The notes below the pieces were generated by a model. The model worked only from the letters and a program-made list of their open reading frames with translations, ran no database searches and was not told the origin of the DNA. A stretch of 64,000 nt of DNA from contig JADKDV010000010.1 of the NCBI GenBank assembly GCA_016718315.1, positions 1-64,000 on the forward strand, in the 5' to 3' direction. Shown in pieces: positions 62,880 through 64,000 of this stretch (the stretch's first letter is position 1; each line of letters opens with the position of its first letter). Source of the stretch: Candidatus Obscuribacter sp. (GTDB lineage Bacteria > Cyanobacteriota > Vampirovibrionia > Obscuribacterales > Obscuribacteraceae). The position numbers were made by a program, and so were the translations under genes.

Positions 62880-64000
62880 ATGGGCATAACTAAATGGGAT
62901 CCCTGGCAAATTACTTACGGGGGCAAAATGAGCGACAGAATAGTAATAGTCGGCGGTGGCTTTGCAGGCGTCAAATGTGCCCGCACACTGCGCAAACTCT
63001 TACCAGACAACTGCGACATAGTCTTGTTTAACCGCGAAAACCACATGGTCTTCCATCCACTTCTGGCAGAAGTGGTGAGTGCTACTGTCCAGCCCAAAGA
63101 CGTAGGCGCCCCCCTCAGACAACTGCTCAAAGGAGTGCAGTGTCGGACCGAGGACGTGACCAATATAGTGCCCGATTCCAAGCAAATATTTTACGAAGCC
63201 CACGATGGCCAGGTCAGACCCATGGACTTTAGCCATCTGGTTCTCACCTGTGGCAATACAGTCAATCTATCGCTTGTGCCCGGTATGGATGAACATGCCT
63301 TCCCCCTGAAGACAATAGGCGACGCTCTAGCGCTGCAAGCGCATGTAATGGAGCAACTAGAAAAAGCCGAAGTCTGCGAAAATCCCGAAAAGAAAAAATG
63401 GTATTTGACTTTTATTGTCGTTGGCGGCGGCTTTAGCGGTGTTGAAGTAGCTGGCGAAATCAATGACCTGGTGCGCAAAAGCCGCAAATACTTCCACCAT
63501 ATAAAAGAGGAAGACATAAAAGTCGTCATAGTGCACAGCAAAGACGCGCTGCTGCCAGAAGTAGGCGAGTCACTGAGACAGTTTGCCAGAGTGGAAATGG
63601 AAAAAGCGGGCGTCACAGTGATGTTAAAAGCCACTGCAGCAATGGCCACAAACGAAGGCTTGAGACTGAATGACGGCACTCTTATCCGTGGTGGCACAGT
63701 TGTTTGTACAATTGGCACCACGACTACTCCACTGATTGGCAAAATAAACTTGCCCAAGCAATACGGCAGACTAATTACAGAGCCGGATATGAGCCTGCCT
63801 GGCTTGCCATCAATCTGGGCACTGGGAGATTGTGCCGCAGTTGTAAACGCCCAGGACGGCAAGTTTTGTCCACCGGTGGCACAGTTTGCTGAGCGTCAGG
63901 GAGCACAAGTAGCGCAAAACATTGCCCGTCGCATCAAAGGCCAAGCAACAAAGCCATTTAGTTTTAAAATGCAAGGACAGCTCTGCGCTATAGGCGGTAA
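62880..64000 (+). CDS. ndh: Type II NADH dehydrogenase (C-terminus cut by window edge)
   Basis: At least 373 residues; NDH-2 enzymes are about 400-450. NADH-quinone oxidoreductase at the membrane, no proton pumping. FAD motif IVIVGGGFAGVKCARTLRKL, NADH motif FIVVGGGFSGVEVAGEI, and ALGDCAAV near the visible end. ATG 62880 is preferred as GGAGGT lies 7 bases upstream, adding MGITKWDPWQITYGGK to the usual start; ATG 62928 (MSDRIVIVGGG, GGGGG upstream) is the conventional alternative. Confidence 0.92.
   Translation, partial: MGITKWDPWQITYGGKMSDRIVIVGGGFAGVKCARTLRKLLPDNCDIVLFNRENHMVFHPLLAEVVSATVQPKDVGAPLRQLLKGVQCRTEDVTNIVPDSKQIFYEAHDGQVRPMDFSHLVLTCGNTVNLSLVPGMDEHAFPLKTIGDALALQAHVMEQLEKAEVCENPEKKKWYLTFIVVGGGFSGVEVAGEINDLVRKSRKYFHHIKEEDIKVVIVHSKDALLPEVGESLRQFARVEMEKAGVTVMLKATAAMATNEGLRLNDGTLIRGGTVVCTIGTTTTPLIGKINLPKQYGRLITEPDMSLPGLPSIWALGDCAAVVNAQDGKFCPPVAQFAERQGAQVAQNIARRIKGQATKPFSFKMQGQLCAIGG

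Noticed and set aside
1..64000. tRNA, rRNA, insertion sequences and prophage genes
   Set aside because: None recognised by reading; a tRNA or covariance-model scan was not possible here, so small RNAs could be missed.

Overview
The window is a gene-dense stretch (about 49 protein genes, almost no mobile DNA) of a bacterial chromosome with moderate GC content. Many genes carry Sec signal peptides. TPR repeats are frequent, there is a TonB-C-like secreted protein and a zinc-ribbon Ser/Thr kinase with TPRs, and GTG or TTG starts are common. This suits a Gram-negative, non-proteobacterial lineage. The mix (secreted serpins, ABC-F trio, GlgX/GlgB, PEP carboxylase, DUF1800/DUF1501, matrixin) reminds me of non-photosynthetic Cyanobacteria of the Obscuribacter/Melainabacteria type, but that is inference; no rRNA or tRNA gene was seen to confirm it.

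Layout. 1-5800 (minus): the imuA-imuB-dnaE2 mutagenic repair operon, with a promoter whose 17-bp spacer is a palindrome; dnaE2 runs off the left edge. 6019-12280: a secreted small protein; a sensor kinase divergent from a response regulator that is followed, 8 bp on, by two tandem secreted serpins; a strong terminator; an sce7726-like protein. 12619-20673 (minus): secreted and membrane TPR proteins, an RraB-like protein, formate-THF ligase, a VIT/VWA protein and a MerR-type regulator with its own operator-bearing promoter. 20714-32708 (minus): thioesterase and two ABC-F ATPases, a matrixin-like protease, a GH15-like secreted protein, PEP carboxylase and proB-proA, mostly tightly spaced.

32814-41810: glgX convergent on glgB with no base between their stops; then gluconokinase, a hydrolase-TPR-thioredoxin fusion, beta-carbonic anhydrase, a bestrophin-type channel and a TonB-C/TPR secreted protein on the plus strand. 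41803-46508: a MIP channel, EVE-domain protein, Gfo/Idh oxidoreductase and a Ser/Thr kinase with TPRs. 46757-64000: secreted guanine-deaminase-like enzyme, DUF2252, MFS transporter, SMP-30 lactonase, YbjQ-like secreted protein, YbiT-like ABC-F, VOC protein, an animal-like glutaminase with ankyrin repeats, DUF1800/DUF1501 pair, flavoprotein, a TPR/zinc/SAF protein, DUF900 hydrolase and a type II NADH dehydrogenase cut by the right edge.

Functional themes: SOS-type mutagenesis; bicarbonate handling (carbonic anhydrase, bestrophin, PEP carboxylase); glycogen turnover; and an envelope/secreted layer of protease inhibitors and hydrolases under two-component control. No CRISPR array, prophage, insertion sequence or attachment site was recognised.
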